From assembly GCF_004118265.1 (NCBI RefSeq), contig NZ_SDHW01000003.1, positions 248,001 to 312,000 of the forward strand: a stretch of 64,000 nt of DNA, written 5' to 3'. The notes under the pieces were generated by a model, which saw only the letters and a list, made by a program, of their open reading frames with translations, was not told the origin of the DNA and searched no databases. This document shows positions 41,786 through 50,474 of the stretch, in pieces. Each line of letters starts with the position of its first letter. Position 1 is the first letter of the stretch. Source of the DNA: Lacibacter luteus. GTDB taxonomy: Bacteria; Bacteroidota; Bacteroidia; Chitinophagales; Chitinophagaceae. Both the position numbers and the translations under genes were made by a program.

Positions 41786-44398
41786 ATGACAGCAGCAGAA
41801 ATAAGACAACAATTTTTAGATTTTTTTGCATCTAAGAAGCACCAGATCGTTCCTTCTGCACCCATTGTAGTAAAGAACGATCCTACGCTTTTGTTTACCA
41901 ATGCAGGTATGAACCAGTTCAAGGATTATTTCCTCGGCAACCGTAAAGCAGAAAATCCAAGAGTGGCCGATACGCAAAAATGTTTGCGTGTTAGCGGTAA
42001 GCATAACGACCTGGAAGAAGTGGGCGTTGATACTTATCACCACACCATGTTTGAAATGCTGGGCAACTGGAGCTTTGGCGATTACTTTAAAGCTGAAGCT
42101 ATTGCATGGAGCTGGGAGCTGCTTGCTGAAGTGTATAAAATTCCGAAAGATCGTTTATACGTTACCGTGTTTGAAGGTGATGCAAAAGAGAATCTGCCGA
42201 AAGATGAAGAAGCGTGGAATGAATGGAAGAAAGTGATTGCAGAAGACCGCATTTTACTTGGCAATAAAAAAGACAATTTCTGGGAGATGGGTGATACAGG
42301 ACCTTGTGGCCCCTGTACCGAAATACATGTTGATTGTAGAACTGATGAAGAACGTAAACAGGTTGATGGAAAAACATTGGTGAACAACGATCATCCGCAG
42401 GTGATTGAAATATGGAACAATGTATTCATCCAGTTTAACCGAATGAAAGATGGATCGCTTGAGCAATTACCCGCCAAGCATGTAGATACAGGTATGGGTT
42501 TTGAACGTTTAACACGTGTACTGCAAAACAAACAAAGCAATTACGATACAGATATTTTTACCGGCACCATTGCAACTGTTGAAAATATTGTAGCCAAAAA
42601 ATATACTGCAGGTGATGATAAGGAAAGCGTAGCGTTTCGTGTACTGGCCGATCATATCCGTGCAATCTGTTTTACCATTGCCGATGGACAGTTACCAAGC
42701 AATACCGGTGCAGGTTATGTTATCCGCCGGATTTTAAGAAGGGCTGTTCGTTACTACTATTCTTATCTCGGTTACAAGCAACCGTTATTACATCAGCTGG
42801 TGCCGGTATTGGCAACACAGTTTGAAAATGTATTTTCTGAACTAAAAGCACAGGAAGCATTTGTACAAAAAGTAGTGAAGGAAGAAGAGGATGCTTTCTT
42901 ACGTACATTGGAAAAAGGATTGAAACGTATCGATGATATCATCAATACTACTAAAGAAGTAATTGATGGTAAAGCTGCGTTTGAGTTGTTTGACACCTAT
43001 GGTTTCCCCATTGATCTTACACGTTTGATTGCGGGCGAAAACAAATTAGCCATTGACGAAAAGGGTTTTGATGCAGCATTGAGCGAACAGAAAGAACGTA
43101 GCCGTGCTGCAACAACAATTGATACCGAAGATTGGGTAGAAGTGCTGCCAACTGATAAAATTTCGTTTGTAGGTTACGATGCTGTTACAGCAGAGACAAA
43201 ACTCGTTAAGTATCGTAAGGTAAACATCAAGGGCAAAGCTGCCTGCCAGTTGGTATTGCAATCAACACCTTTCTATGCAGAAAGTGGTGGACAGGTTGGT
43301 GATACCGGTGTGTTGTTGTTTGAAGGCGAAGAAGTTGTTGTTACAGATACAAAAAAGGAGAACGATCTCATTATTCATTTCACTGAACAATTACCTGTAA
43401 ACATCACAGGCGTTGTTGCAGCCAAAGTAAATGCCGATCGTCGTAAGAAAATAACAGTGCATCATTCTGCTACACACCTAATGCATGCAGCATTACGTAA
43501 AGTATTGGGTACACATGTGGCACAAAAAGGTAGTTTGGTAAACGATCAATACCTGCGTTTCGACTTTTCGCATTTTGCAAAAGTGACCGATGAAGAAATG
43601 GCACAAGTAGAAGCGATCGTTAATGAAAAGATCCGTGAAAATGTTCCGGTAATCATTAAATCAATGCCAAAAGAAGAAGCAATTGCTATGGGTGCAATGG
43701 CATTGTTTGGCGAAAAATATGCTGATGAAGTACGAGTAGTTATTATCGACCCAACTTATTCTATTGAGTTGTGCGGTGGTACACATGTTGGTTCAACAGG
43801 TGAACTTGGGTTATTTAAATTCACAAGTGAAGGTGCGGTAGCTGCAGGTGTACGTCGTGTAGAAGCCGTTACAGGTTTTGCCGCTGAGCAATATGTAAAT
43901 GAACATTTTGCTTCAATCCGTGCAATCCGAGAGCAACTTAAGAATCCAAAGGATCTGGGCAAATCAATTGAAAACCTGCAATCGGAAAACAGTGATCTAA
44001 AAAAGAAACTGGAGAAACTGGAAGCACGTCAGCTTGTTGCTTTGCGTAACGAACTGTTGCAGAAAGATGAGATCATTAACAATGTAACCTTCATTGGCGA
44101 TATAGTTGAAGTAAGCAATGCAGATGCGTTGAAGAAAGTTTGCTTCGATCTCAAAACAAATCTCAACGATTATGTAGCTGTGCTTTGTGCCAACATTGAT
44201 GGCAAACCATTTGTTGCAGTAGGCATCAGCGATACGGTTGCTGCAGCGAAACAACTCGATGCAGGAAAAATCATTAAAGAACATATTGCTCCATTGATCA
44301 AAGGTGGCGGTGGCGGACAAAAAACGTTGGCAACAGCCGGTGGCCAGGATGTAAGCAACCTGCAACAGGTGATTGAGAAAGTGAAAGGTTTATTATAG
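41786..44398 (+). CDS. alaS: Alanine--tRNA ligase
   Basis: 870 residues from the second of two adjacent ATGs (41783, 41786). Class II core: MTAAEIRQQFLDFFASKKHQ, VPSAPIVVKNDPTLLFTNAGMNQF, and the aminoacylation domain to about residue 450. The editing domain carries HHSATHLMHAAL and CGGTHV, whose His and Cys residues bind zinc. The C-terminal DHHA1 domain ends GGGGGQKTLATAGGQ. Complete, with both proofreading sites present. Its TAG is the first part of a hairpin. Confidence 0.97.
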   Translation: MTAAEIRQQFLDFFASKKHQIVPSAPIVVKNDPTLLFTNAGMNQFKDYFLGNRKAENPRVADTQKCLRVSGKHNDLEEVGVDTYHHTMFEMLGNWSFGDYFKAEAIAWSWELLAEVYKIPKDRLYVTVFEGDAKENLPKDEEAWNEWKKVIAEDRILLGNKKDNFWEMGDTGPCGPCTEIHVDCRTDEERKQVDGKTLVNNDHPQVIEIWNNVFIQFNRMKDGSLEQLPAKHVDTGMGFERLTRVLQNKQSNYDTDIFTGTIATVENIVAKKYTAGDDKESVAFRVLADHIRAICFTIADGQLPSNTGAGYVIRRILRRAVRYYYSYLGYKQPLLHQLVPVLATQFENVFSELKAQEAFVQKVVKEEEDAFLRTLEKGLKRIDDIINTTKEVIDGKAAFELFDTYGFPIDLTRLIAGENKLAIDEKGFDAALSEQKERSRAATTIDTEDWVEVLPTDKISFVGYDAVTAETKLVKYRKVNIKGKAACQLVLQSTPFYAESGGQVGDTGVLLFEGEEVVVTDTKKENDLIIHFTEQLPVNITGVVAAKVNADRRKKITVHHSATHLMHAALRKVLGTHVAQKGSLVNDQYLRFDFSHFAKVTDEEMAQVEAIVNEKIRENVPVIIKSMPKEEAIAMGAMALFGEKYADEVRVVIIDPTYSIELCGGTHVGSTGELGLFKFTSEGAVAAGVRRVEAVTGFAAEQYVNEHFASIRAIREQLKNPKDLGKSIENLQSENSDLKKKLEKLEARQLVALRNELLQKDEIINNVTFIGDIVEVSNADALKKVCFDLKTNLNDYVAVLCANIDGKPFVAVGISDTVAAAKQLDAGKIIKEHIAPLIKGGGGGQKTLATAGGQDVSNLQQVIEKVKGLL

Positions 44399-44427
44399 TG
44401 TCTGACGTCTCATAGAGCGTCTGACAC
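44398..44427. repeat. Hairpin repeat GTGTCTGACG / CGTCTGACAC beginning in the alaS stop
   Basis: Arms GTGTC-T-GACG and CGTC-T-GACAC pair except for one central T-T mismatch, around TCTCATAGAG. The first base is the G of the alaS TAG. The half-sites are both inverted and direct copies of GTCTGAC. Confidence 0.65.
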
Positions 44428-44451
44428 ATTTAGGAAATTCATTCAAAGTAT

Positions 44452-44484
44452 AAAACTACCGTAGTCAAAAGCTGCGGTAGTTTT
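44452..44484. terminator. Terminator after alaS
   Basis: Thirteen-base arms AAAACTACCGTAG / CTGCGGTAGTTTT with one G-U pair and a seven-base loop, followed by ATTTTA. It precedes the GNAT gene by 17 bases. Confidence 0.85.
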
Positions 44485-44501
44485 ATTTTAAACCTCATCA
44501 T

Positions 44502-45047
44502 ATGCAAATTATTTTCGAAACAGCAAGATTATACTTTCGTCAATTTACAAGTGAAGATGCTCCACTCATCTTTGCATTAAATCAACATGCAGCAGTTGTA
44601 AAGTACGTGCACGAACTTCCGTTGTTAACGGTAGCCGATGCTGAGCGGGTGCTGCAAAATTCCATTCTTCCGCAATACAGTAAATATGATCTTGGACGGT
44701 ATGCTGTATATACAAAACACAGCAATGCGTTTATTGGCTGGTGCGGTTTAAAGTACCGGCAGGAAATTGATGAGGTGGATCTTGGTTATCGTTTTATTCC
44801 CTCATCGTGGGGCAAAGGTTATGGTACCGAAGCTGCAGCAAATACATTGCACTATGGTTTTCAAACAAAGAAACTCAATCGTATTACAGGCAGGGCACAT
44901 ATCGAAAACATTGCTTCGCTAACTATACTTCGGAAAATAGGTATGCAGTATCTCTGTAACGAAGTGGTTGATAATTGCCCGGTTGAAACCTATGAAGCCT
45001 TCAACCCAAATGTTAAAAAATCAGAAAATCTCCGAAATAATTCGTAA
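44502..45047 (+). CDS. GNAT-family N-acetyltransferase (RimJ/RimL type)
   Basis: 181 residues. The N-terminus FETARLYFRQFTSEDAPLIF and the acetyl-CoA segment IPSSWGKGYGTEAAANTLHYGF place it in the RimJ/RimL-like group (Acetyltransf_3). Members acetylate ribosomal proteins, small amines or antibiotics; the target here is unknown. It is flanked by a terminator upstream and starts its own unit before the PDZ gene. Confidence 0.85.
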   Translation: MQIIFETARLYFRQFTSEDAPLIFALNQHAAVVKYVHELPLLTVADAERVLQNSILPQYSKYDLGRYAVYTKHSNAFIGWCGLKYRQEIDEVDLGYRFIPSSWGKGYGTEAAANTLHYGFQTKKLNRITGRAHIENIASLTILRKIGMQYLCNEVVDNCPVETYEAFNPNVKKSENLRNNS

Positions 45048-45096
45048 ATAAGAAAATCTTCGTACATTAGCTTCATCAAATTAAAACCTTATTCAA

Positions 45097-46149
45097 ATGA
45101 AGCGAATTTCCTTGTACGCAATGGCCCTTGTAGCCGCTACCCAATTGCTTGCTGTTGCAGCATCTGCACAGGATAAAGTAGAGAAGAAAGAAAAGCGGGT
45201 GAAAGAAGAAAAGAAAGAACAGATCATCATTCGCAAAAAAGGCGATAAAACAGAAAAGACCACGATCGTTATTGAAGGCGACAAAGTAACTGTAAACGGA
45301 AAGCCCGTAGAAAAGGGCGATAAAGATGTGATCATCCAACGCTTTGATGATGATATGCTCATGCTCCGTTCACCGAAGCTGCGTGTTAGTCCGCCAAGAG
45401 TTTATCACCGTTACAATGGTGCTCAAAACTGGGAACTGTTTAACAGCGATCAGTTTAAACACGATTTTAAAATAAACTGGAAAAGCGGTGCATTGCTGGG
45501 CGTTGTCAGTAACGATCATGCAAAAGGTGCTGAATTGGAAACAGTACAAAAAGAATCGGCTGCAGAAAAAGCAGGCCTGCAAAAAGGCGATATCATTACT
45601 AAAGTTGGCGATAAGAAAATTACAAGTCAATCCGACTTAAGTACAGCTATCCGTGCACAAAAGCCAAACGATGAAGTTGAGATTTCCTACATACGTGATG
45701 GAAAAGAAAAGAATGTGAAAGTAAAGCTGGGTGAAGGAAAAGGACCGGAAGGCATGCATGAATTTAAAATGGAAATGCCCGAATTTAAAGAGTTTAATCC
45801 CGGTCAGTTTCATCTGCAGATCCCCCGTTTTGAAGGAATGAATGAGAATGTGTTTATGTACAGAACCGGTCGTCCGCAGTTGGGTATTACCATCCAGGAT
45901 ACTGAAGAAGGAAACGGCGTGAAAATTCTGGAAGTTGATGCGGATTCACCTGCTGCAAAAAGTGGTTTGCAAAAGGATGATGTGATTACGGAAGTAGATG
46001 GCAAAGCTGTTAAAACAGTTGGTGAAACAAGGGAAGCACTTCGTGGTAAACCCGAACAAAATCTCTGGAATGTGAAGTTGCTACGGGGCGGCAAAACGGT
46101 AAACGTAGAAGTGAAGATTCCGAAAAAACTGCAAAAAGCCGATTTATAA
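45097..46149 (+). CDS. Periplasmic protein with two PDZ domains
   Basis: 350 residues with a signal peptide (to about ASAQ, residue 24). A Lys/Glu-rich stretch (26-55) follows, then PDZ domain 1 (about 130-210: GALLGVVSNDHAKGAELETV through GDIITKVGDKKI) and PDZ domain 2 (about 262-345: RPQLGITIQDTEEGNGVKIL through DDVITEVDGKAV). No protease domain or catalytic triad is present, so it is not HtrA/DegP, but it may hold C-termini of partner proteins. A strong terminator follows. Confidence 0.85.
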   Translation: MKRISLYAMALVAATQLLAVAASAQDKVEKKEKRVKEEKKEQIIIRKKGDKTEKTTIVIEGDKVTVNGKPVEKGDKDVIIQRFDDDMLMLRSPKLRVSPPRVYHRYNGAQNWELFNSDQFKHDFKINWKSGALLGVVSNDHAKGAELETVQKESAAEKAGLQKGDIITKVGDKKITSQSDLSTAIRAQKPNDEVEISYIRDGKEKNVKVKLGEGKGPEGMHEFKMEMPEFKEFNPGQFHLQIPRFEGMNENVFMYRTGRPQLGITIQDTEEGNGVKILEVDADSPAAKSGLQKDDVITEVDGKAVKTVGETREALRGKPEQNLWNVKLLRGGKTVNVEVKIPKKLQKADL

Positions 46150-46176
46150 ATTTTTCTCATGCTCTGATATAGCGCT

Positions 46177-46204
46177 GCCCCCGTTTTTTAACGGGGGCTT
46201 TTTT
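46177..46204 (+). terminator. Terminator of the PDZ gene
   Basis: Stem GCCCCCGTT / AACGGGGGC with loop TTTT, followed by TTTTTT. Canonical intrinsic terminator. Confidence 0.93.
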
Positions 46205-46240
46205 GTGCATTTACTCACATAAGCTTCCACCGAAAACGGG

Positions 46241-46248
46241 TATTTTTG
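46241..46248 (+). promoter_or_regulatory. TAnnTTTG -7 element of gatB
   Basis: TATTTTTG about 105 bases before the gatB ATG, giving a leader that contains two hairpins. No TTG at the -33 distance was found. Confidence 0.45.
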
Positions 46249-46269
46249 CGAACCCTGAAACCAAGGAGA

Positions 46270-46324
46270 CCCTGAGCGAAGTCGAAGGGGCTTCTATAGA
46301 ATATTGAGCGAAGTCGAAATATTC
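46270..46324 (+). repeat. Two hairpins sharing the loop GAGCGAAGTCGA
   Basis: First: CCCT-GAGCGAAGTCGA-AGGG (46270-46289). Second: GAATATT-GAGCGAAGTCGA-AATATTC (46299-46324). The twelve-base core is identical, but the complementary stems differ. The GAGCGAAGTCGA word is a common dispersed bacterial repeat core. Both lie in the predicted gatB leader. Confidence 0.8.
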
Positions 46325-46352
46325 GGTAGAAAATGGAATGTTATTTACAACT

Positions 46353-47807
46353 ATGTCAAATTATTCAGAGAAATACGAAGCCGTTGTTGGTTTGGAAGTA
46401 CATGCACAATTACTTACAAAAAGTAAATTGTTTTGTGGCGATGATGCCAGCTTTGGTGCATTGCCCAACACACATGTCAGTCCGATCGTGTTAGCACATC
46501 CCGGTACTTTACCCAAACTTAACAAAGATGCTATTGCGTTGGCCGTACGGATGGGGCTTGCCTGCAATTGCGAAATAGAACGCAAAAACTATTTTGCACG
46601 CAAGCATTATTTCTATCCCGACTTACCGAAAGGTTACCAGCTTTCGCAGCACACCACACCGGTTTGTATTGGTGGTTTTGTAAAAATTAAAACAACAGAA
46701 GGCGAACGCAATGTGCAGCTCAACCGTATTCATATGGAAGAGGATGCAGGAAAGAGTATGCACGATCAGGATGATGTTTATTCTGTTGTTGATTACAATA
46801 GAGCAGGTGTACCCTTAATTGAAATTGTAAGCGAGCCCGATCTGCACAGTGGCGATGAGGCTGCGGCTTATTTAACAGAGGTTCGCAAACTTGTACGTAC
46901 GCTTAATGTGTGCGATGGCAATATGGAAGAAGGAAGTTTGCGTTGCGATGCGAATATTTCTATTCGTTTAAAAGGCGATCCTAAACTTGGAACTAAGGTT
47001 GAAATTAAAAACCTTAACTCAATCCGCTTCTTAAAAAAGGCGATCGATCATGAAGTAATGCGCATGATTGATATGAAAGAGAAAGGAGAAACAATCTTGC
47101 AACAAACAAGAGGATTCAATCCCGATACAGAAACAACATTTGCTATCCGCACAAAAGAAGATGCAGATGATTATCGCTACATGGCCGATCCGGATCTGCC
47201 ACCGTTTATTATTTCCGAAGAGTTTATTGCAAACATCCGTGCATCATTACCGGAGTTAAGCGAACAAAAGAAAGAACGCTTTATGCAGCAATATGCACTA
47301 CCTGCTTATGACGCAGGTTTGCTGAGCGAAGACATGGAGCTGGCTGCTTATTTTGAAGAAGCAGCAAGATCATCAACACAATACAAACAGATCGCTAACT
47401 GGTTATTAGGTCCGGTTAAATCGGTATTGAACGAAGAAGGAAAAGAATTGGCAACGCTGCCGTTAACACCTGCACAGCTTGTATCCATTTTGCAGATCGT
47501 AGAAGAAGGAAAGGTGAGTCATACAATGGCGGTGCAGAAATTATTTCCGGCTATGCTTCAATTAAACAACGGATCACCGGCAGAACAATTGGCACAGGAG
47601 TTGAACCTTTTGCAGGAGCGTAACGAAGATGCATTGCAGCAATTGATTGAAGAGGTATTAAACAGCATGCCGCAAAAAGTAACCGAATACAAAAAAGGAA
47701 AGAAAGGATTGCTTGGTTTGTTTGTAGGAGAAGTAATGAAAAAGTCAAAAGGTAAAGCCGATCCCAAACTGCTGAATCAATTAGTAACAGAAAAATTAGC
47801 GAATTAA
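46353..47807 (+). CDS. gatB: Asp-tRNA(Asn)/Glu-tRNA(Gln) amidotransferase subunit B
   Basis: 484 residues from the ATG at 46353 (MSNYSEKYEAVVGLEVHAQL); another ATG five codons earlier is possible. Motifs: FCGDDASFGALPNTHVSPI, RKNYFARKHYFYPDLPKGYQ, DYNRAGVPLIEIVSEPDL and GNMEEGSLRCDANISIR. The C-terminal helical and YqeY-like tail (LLGLFVGEVMKKSKGKADP) binds tRNA. The GatCAB complex amidates mischarged Asp- or Glu-tRNA. No gatA or gatC is in the window. Confidence 0.96.
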   Translation: MSNYSEKYEAVVGLEVHAQLLTKSKLFCGDDASFGALPNTHVSPIVLAHPGTLPKLNKDAIALAVRMGLACNCEIERKNYFARKHYFYPDLPKGYQLSQHTTPVCIGGFVKIKTTEGERNVQLNRIHMEEDAGKSMHDQDDVYSVVDYNRAGVPLIEIVSEPDLHSGDEAAAYLTEVRKLVRTLNVCDGNMEEGSLRCDANISIRLKGDPKLGTKVEIKNLNSIRFLKKAIDHEVMRMIDMKEKGETILQQTRGFNPDTETTFAIRTKEDADDYRYMADPDLPPFIISEEFIANIRASLPELSEQKKERFMQQYALPAYDAGLLSEDMELAAYFEEAARSSTQYKQIANWLLGPVKSVLNEEGKELATLPLTPAQLVSILQIVEEGKVSHTMAVQKLFPAMLQLNNGSPAEQLAQELNLLQERNEDALQQLIEEVLNSMPQKVTEYKKGKKGLLGLFVGEVMKKSKGKADPKLLNQLVTEKLAN

Positions 47808-47810
47808 ATT

Positions 47811-48941
47811 ATGATAAAGAAAATCGGAATCGTTGTTATCGTTGCGGCAAGCATGGCAGCATGTAAGAGCAATGGAAGTAAAAATTTTACTGTAAGCGGT
47901 GAAGTAAAAGATGCTCCGGCAACAGTGGTTTATCTTGAACAGATCTCGTTCGAAAACATGCCGCCGCAGGTATTAGACAGTATTACAGTTAAGGATGGAA
48001 AATTTTCATTGAAAGGAAAAGCAGCAGAAGAAAGTTTACTGCAGCTTCGTTTTCCGCAGGTAGAAAAAAGTCCGTTGTTTTTTGTAATCAACGACAAGTC
48101 GGATATTACGATCAAAGGCGATTGGCAAGATATACGTAAAGTAAGTTACAGCGGTTCGCCTGCAAGTGAACGTTTGCAAAAGTTTGTTGACTCCTTATCG
48201 GTAACGCAACAGAAATTATACGCCATGCAATACCAGTTGCAAAACGAAGTGCAGGGCGATAGTTTGCGTATGATAAAGCAGAATGAAATGAACGGTATGT
48301 TATCCGCATTTCGGGAGTATGTAAAGAAAACAGCTGCTGAAGATAACAGCCCGATGGTAAGCATGTTTGCAACCTCCATAAATGTTGGAGTCGATGCTGC
48401 TGAAAACGAAGCGATGTACAACAATCTTGTAAAGCGTTTTCCAAACCATACAGGTATTCAATCGGTAGTAAAACAGTTTCGTGAAAGTGTTGCACAAGCG
48501 CAACAACCGAAAGCATCAACACCTCCTGTTGGAACAGTTGCACCGGATATTACCATGCCCGATGTAAATGGTAAAAATGTTTCGTTAAGTAGTTTTCGTG
48601 GTAAATATGTGTTGGTTGATTTTTGGGCAAGCTGGTGCGGCCCATGCCGTGGCGAAAATCCAAACGTAGTAGCAGCCTACAATAAATTCAAGAATAAAAA
48701 TTTCACTATCGTTGGAGTATCGCTCGATAAAACAAAAGATGCCTGGATAAAAGCAATTCAGGAAGATGGTTTAACATGGACACATATCAGTGATCTTAAA
48801 TTCTGGGATAGCGAAGCAGTAGGTTTATATGGATTCAATGGAATTCCTTATAACGTATTGATTGACCCAGCCGGTAAAATTATTGCCGACAATTTAAGAG
48901 GCAGTGCATTGGAGCAGAAGCTGGCAGAAGTGTTGCAGTAA
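47811..48941 (+). CDS. TlpA-like thiol-disulfide oxidoreductase lipoprotein with DUF4369
   Basis: 376 residues. A lipobox with Cys18 (MAAC) anchors the protein. An N-terminal DUF4369 region (about 25-125, with FTVSGEVKDAPATVVYLEQ) is followed by a helical linker and a C-terminal thioredoxin-fold domain (about 240-376). The active site WCGPC lies near residue 277 in LVDFWASWCGPCRGENP, and GIPYNVLIDP is the cis-Pro loop. It is probably a periplasmic disulfide reductase. It starts three bases after gatB and ends at a bidirectional terminator. Confidence 0.9.
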   Translation: MIKKIGIVVIVAASMAACKSNGSKNFTVSGEVKDAPATVVYLEQISFENMPPQVLDSITVKDGKFSLKGKAAEESLLQLRFPQVEKSPLFFVINDKSDITIKGDWQDIRKVSYSGSPASERLQKFVDSLSVTQQKLYAMQYQLQNEVQGDSLRMIKQNEMNGMLSAFREYVKKTAAEDNSPMVSMFATSINVGVDAAENEAMYNNLVKRFPNHTGIQSVVKQFRESVAQAQQPKASTPPVGTVAPDITMPDVNGKNVSLSSFRGKYVLVDFWASWCGPCRGENPNVVAAYNKFKNKNFTIVGVSLDKTKDAWIKAIQEDGLTWTHISDLKFWDSEAVGLYGFNGIPYNVLIDPAGKIIADNLRGSALEQKLAEVLQ

Positions 48942-48952
48942 AAATATTTACT

Positions 48953-48990
48953 AATAAAAAAGCCCCGCCAATTGGCGGGGCTTTTTTATT
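48953..48990. terminator. Perfect bidirectional terminator between TlpA and susD1
   Basis: A 38-base perfect palindrome with GCCCCGCCAA/TTGGCGGGGC core, A-run before and T-run after. It serves the rightward TlpA gene and the leftward susCD1 pair. Confidence 0.93.
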
Positions 48991-49008
48991 ATGCTCAATT
49001 GGTTATAA

Positions 49009-50454
49009 TTAATAACCAGTATTTTGCTGACAGGATTTGTTTACCAATAATTCTGCAATTGAAATTGGCCAAATGTACTGATTGGCTGATGGCGCTACTG
49101 AACCAACGGATCCTTTAGCAGGGAATGTTGCGTTGGTACGTGCGATGTCAGAAGATCTGAAACCTTCGCCGAGTAGTTCAATTCTTCTTTCATTCAAAAT
49201 TAAATTTACCAACTCATCTTTTGTTGCTGGAGTAAAATCTGCAATGGTTGCATCAGAACGCTTACGAATAGCATTAAGAATAGCAAGAGCTCTTGCATTT
49301 ACAGCAGTGCCTGCTTCATTTCGGGCTAATGCTTCTGAAAGATTCAGCATTACCTCAGCATAACGAATTACAGGGCTCCAGTCAGCTGCGTTGTTTGGAT
49401 TTGGGAATTTACGTAACCATGTTTGACCTCCGGATTCAACTAATAAACCTCTGCGTGCGTCAGAAGTTCTCCATCCGGCATCAGCATAAATACCTGGTGC
49501 AACTATATTTAAGGCAAATTCGCCACCACCGTTAGGGCCTGGGTTATAATACCATCCCAATCCATTTTGTGTGCCGGGCACATCTAATGCAGTAAAAGGC
49601 ATTGAGAAAATTGCTTCAGCTGAAGTGTAATTGGTATATACCGTAGCAACATTTGCTAACAAACCGTTTGCAACACCTGTTGATGCGTTCCAAGGGGCAG
49701 CGTTCGGTACGAGTTTGTTTCCTTCGGTAATAACATTAGCCCATTGACCCATGTTTAAATACACTCGGGTTTTCATTGATGCTGCTGTGTTTTTATGCGC
49801 ACGGGTTGTATTAAGCGTTGCGTTTGCATATGTAGAAGGAAGGTCTGTTTCTGCCTCGTTGAGATCTTTTATAATTTGTGTATAAATCTCTCCAGCTGTT
49901 GCACGGGTTTGATTTTGATCTCCACTTGAAGTTTCAGGCTGCAATTTGAGAATGATGCCCAACTTGCTTCCATTACCATCAGTATATGGGCGGGCGTACA
50001 ATTGCATAAGAATAAAATAAGAATTTGCTCGAACAAATTTTGCTTCTGCAATCAGATTCTTCTTCAGACCATCACTTATTGTTGATTTTGTTAAACCATC
50101 AATTACAACATTGCAACGATTAATTGCTGCATAGCCGGCAGCCCACAGATTTTGCACTTCGTTAGCACTGGCTGTTAAGTTAAACTGCCATGTAAGCCAT
50201 GCTGTTACTGCATTGTTTGTTCTGTTAATAAATTCCTCGCCACGAACATCCTGGTAAACCTGGTAACGGCCAGCTAACATGTTACCGTTTTTAATGGCAG
50301 AGTACAAACCATTTACCTGTTGTACCGAACGTGAAGAATCGCTGAAAGCAACAGCGTCAGACAATGCTGTTTGAGGAATGGGATCGAGTTTTGATTTGTT
50401 ACAACTAACTGCAGCGGTAACAATCAGTAGAAACGATGCTATTTTAAGTTTCAT
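49009..50454 (-). CDS. SusD/RagB-family outer-membrane lipoprotein 1
   Basis: 481 residues. Lipobox with Cys18 (AAVSC). An N-terminal SusD-like region follows (AAINRCNVVIDGLTKS, LIAEAKFVRANSYFILMQLY), then a C-terminal region including RYAEVMLNLSEALARNEAG and LILNERRIELLGEGFRSSDI, and it ends QQNTGY. SusD proteins bind oligosaccharides or peptides at the cell surface and close the SusC channel. It lies 20 bases downstream of susC1, as usual. The substrate is unknown; no enzyme gene is adjacent. Confidence 0.93.
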   Translation of the reverse strand: MKLKIASFLLIVTAAVSCNKSKLDPIPQTALSDAVAFSDSSRSVQQVNGLYSAIKNGNMLAGRYQVYQDVRGEEFINRTNNAVTAWLTWQFNLTASANEVQNLWAAGYAAINRCNVVIDGLTKSTISDGLKKNLIAEAKFVRANSYFILMQLYARPYTDGNGSKLGIILKLQPETSSGDQNQTRATAGEIYTQIIKDLNEAETDLPSTYANATLNTTRAHKNTAASMKTRVYLNMGQWANVITEGNKLVPNAAPWNASTGVANGLLANVATVYTNYTSAEAIFSMPFTALDVPGTQNGLGWYYNPGPNGGGEFALNIVAPGIYADAGWRTSDARRGLLVESGGQTWLRKFPNPNNAADWSPVIRYAEVMLNLSEALARNEAGTAVNARALAILNAIRKRSDATIADFTPATKDELVNLILNERRIELLGEGFRSSDIARTNATFPAKGSVGSVAPSANQYIWPISIAELLVNKSCQQNTGY

Positions 50455-50474
50455 AATGTTCTTGTTTTAATTAA

